64,000 nucleotides of DNA from Acridotheres tristis. Lineage: Eukaryota > Chordata > Aves > Passeriformes > Sturnidae. The first letter of the stretch is position 1; each line of letters begins with the position of its first letter. A program made the position numbers and the translations under genes. Location of the stretch: positions 89,982,347-90,046,346 of the forward strand of contig CM072887.1 in assembly GCA_037013685.1 (NCBI GenBank), in the 5' to 3' direction. Positions 63,945 through 64,000 of this stretch are shown here, piece by piece. Under the pieces are notes generated by a model. It saw only the letters and a program-made list of their open reading frames with translations, made no database searches and was not told the origin of the DNA.

Positions 63945-64000
63945 GTTTATACAGATTAATACTGAGTATCAGTTTCTTTAGTATTAAATTATCATGCTAT

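Noticed and set aside
1..64000. CRISPR arrays, operons, phage or bacterial defence genes
   Set aside because: No repeat-spacer pattern, no ribosome-binding sites with long adjacent open frames, and every identifiable element is avian. The window is vertebrate nuclear DNA.

Overview
The window reads as ordinary bird nuclear DNA, most likely from a passerine (songbird). The whole 64 kb is AT-rich and gene-poor. Every interspersed repeat I can recognise is avian: four CR1 LINE fragments, one short retroposon with a tRNA-like head and a CR1-like tail (TguSINE1 type, known from passerines), and two clear solo LTRs of avian endogenous retroviruses. No bacterial gene, operon, CRISPR array or rRNA is present. 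No protein-coding gene could be recognised: open frames are short, unrelated to any family I know, and about as long as expected by chance. The window is therefore an intergenic gene desert or part of one or more very long introns.

Layout. 1-6.5 kb: AT-rich unique sequence with a (TG)18 microsatellite. 6.5-7.5 kb: a GC-richer block with two hairpins and an exon-like segment, followed at once by the TguSINE1-like retroposon. 7.7-17.7 kb: AT-rich unique sequence. 17.76-17.95 kb: a CpG-rich minisatellite of seven 27-28 bp units. 18-23.8 kb: unique. 23.80-25.64 kb: a 1.85 kb 5'-truncated CR1 LINE on the minus strand with recognisable but broken reverse transcriptase. 25.6-30.1 kb: unique, ending in a 52-nt pure pyrimidine tract. 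30.14-30.85 kb: a minus-strand solo LTR with an exact 5-bp target-site duplication and a very CpG-rich core. 30.9-50.2 kb: unique sequence with small tandem duplications, a G-rich strand-asymmetric patch near 46 kb and two exon-like segments. 50.25-50.64 kb: a probable third solo LTR of a family I do not recognise. 51.88-52.32 kb: CR1 fragments. 52.3-60.6 kb: unique. 60.64-61.01 kb: a compound microsatellite followed by a plus-strand CR1 3' end. 63.27-63.81 kb: a plus-strand ERVL-type solo LTR with an exact 5-bp target-site duplication. The last 120 bases hold an AT-rich repeated motif that forms a perfect hairpin.

There is no gene set working together here. What can be said concerns mobile-element history (CR1, SINE, LTR insertion and decay), CpG-rich sequence dropped into an AT-rich background, and a few exon-like segments that only transcript data could confirm. 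I found no convincing new biological system. The best leads are the unrecognised 391-bp LTR-like element, the CpG-rich LTR core with a first-exon-like ATG plus splice donor, the 17.8 kb minisatellite, and the exon-like segments at 41.1 and 47.8 kb.
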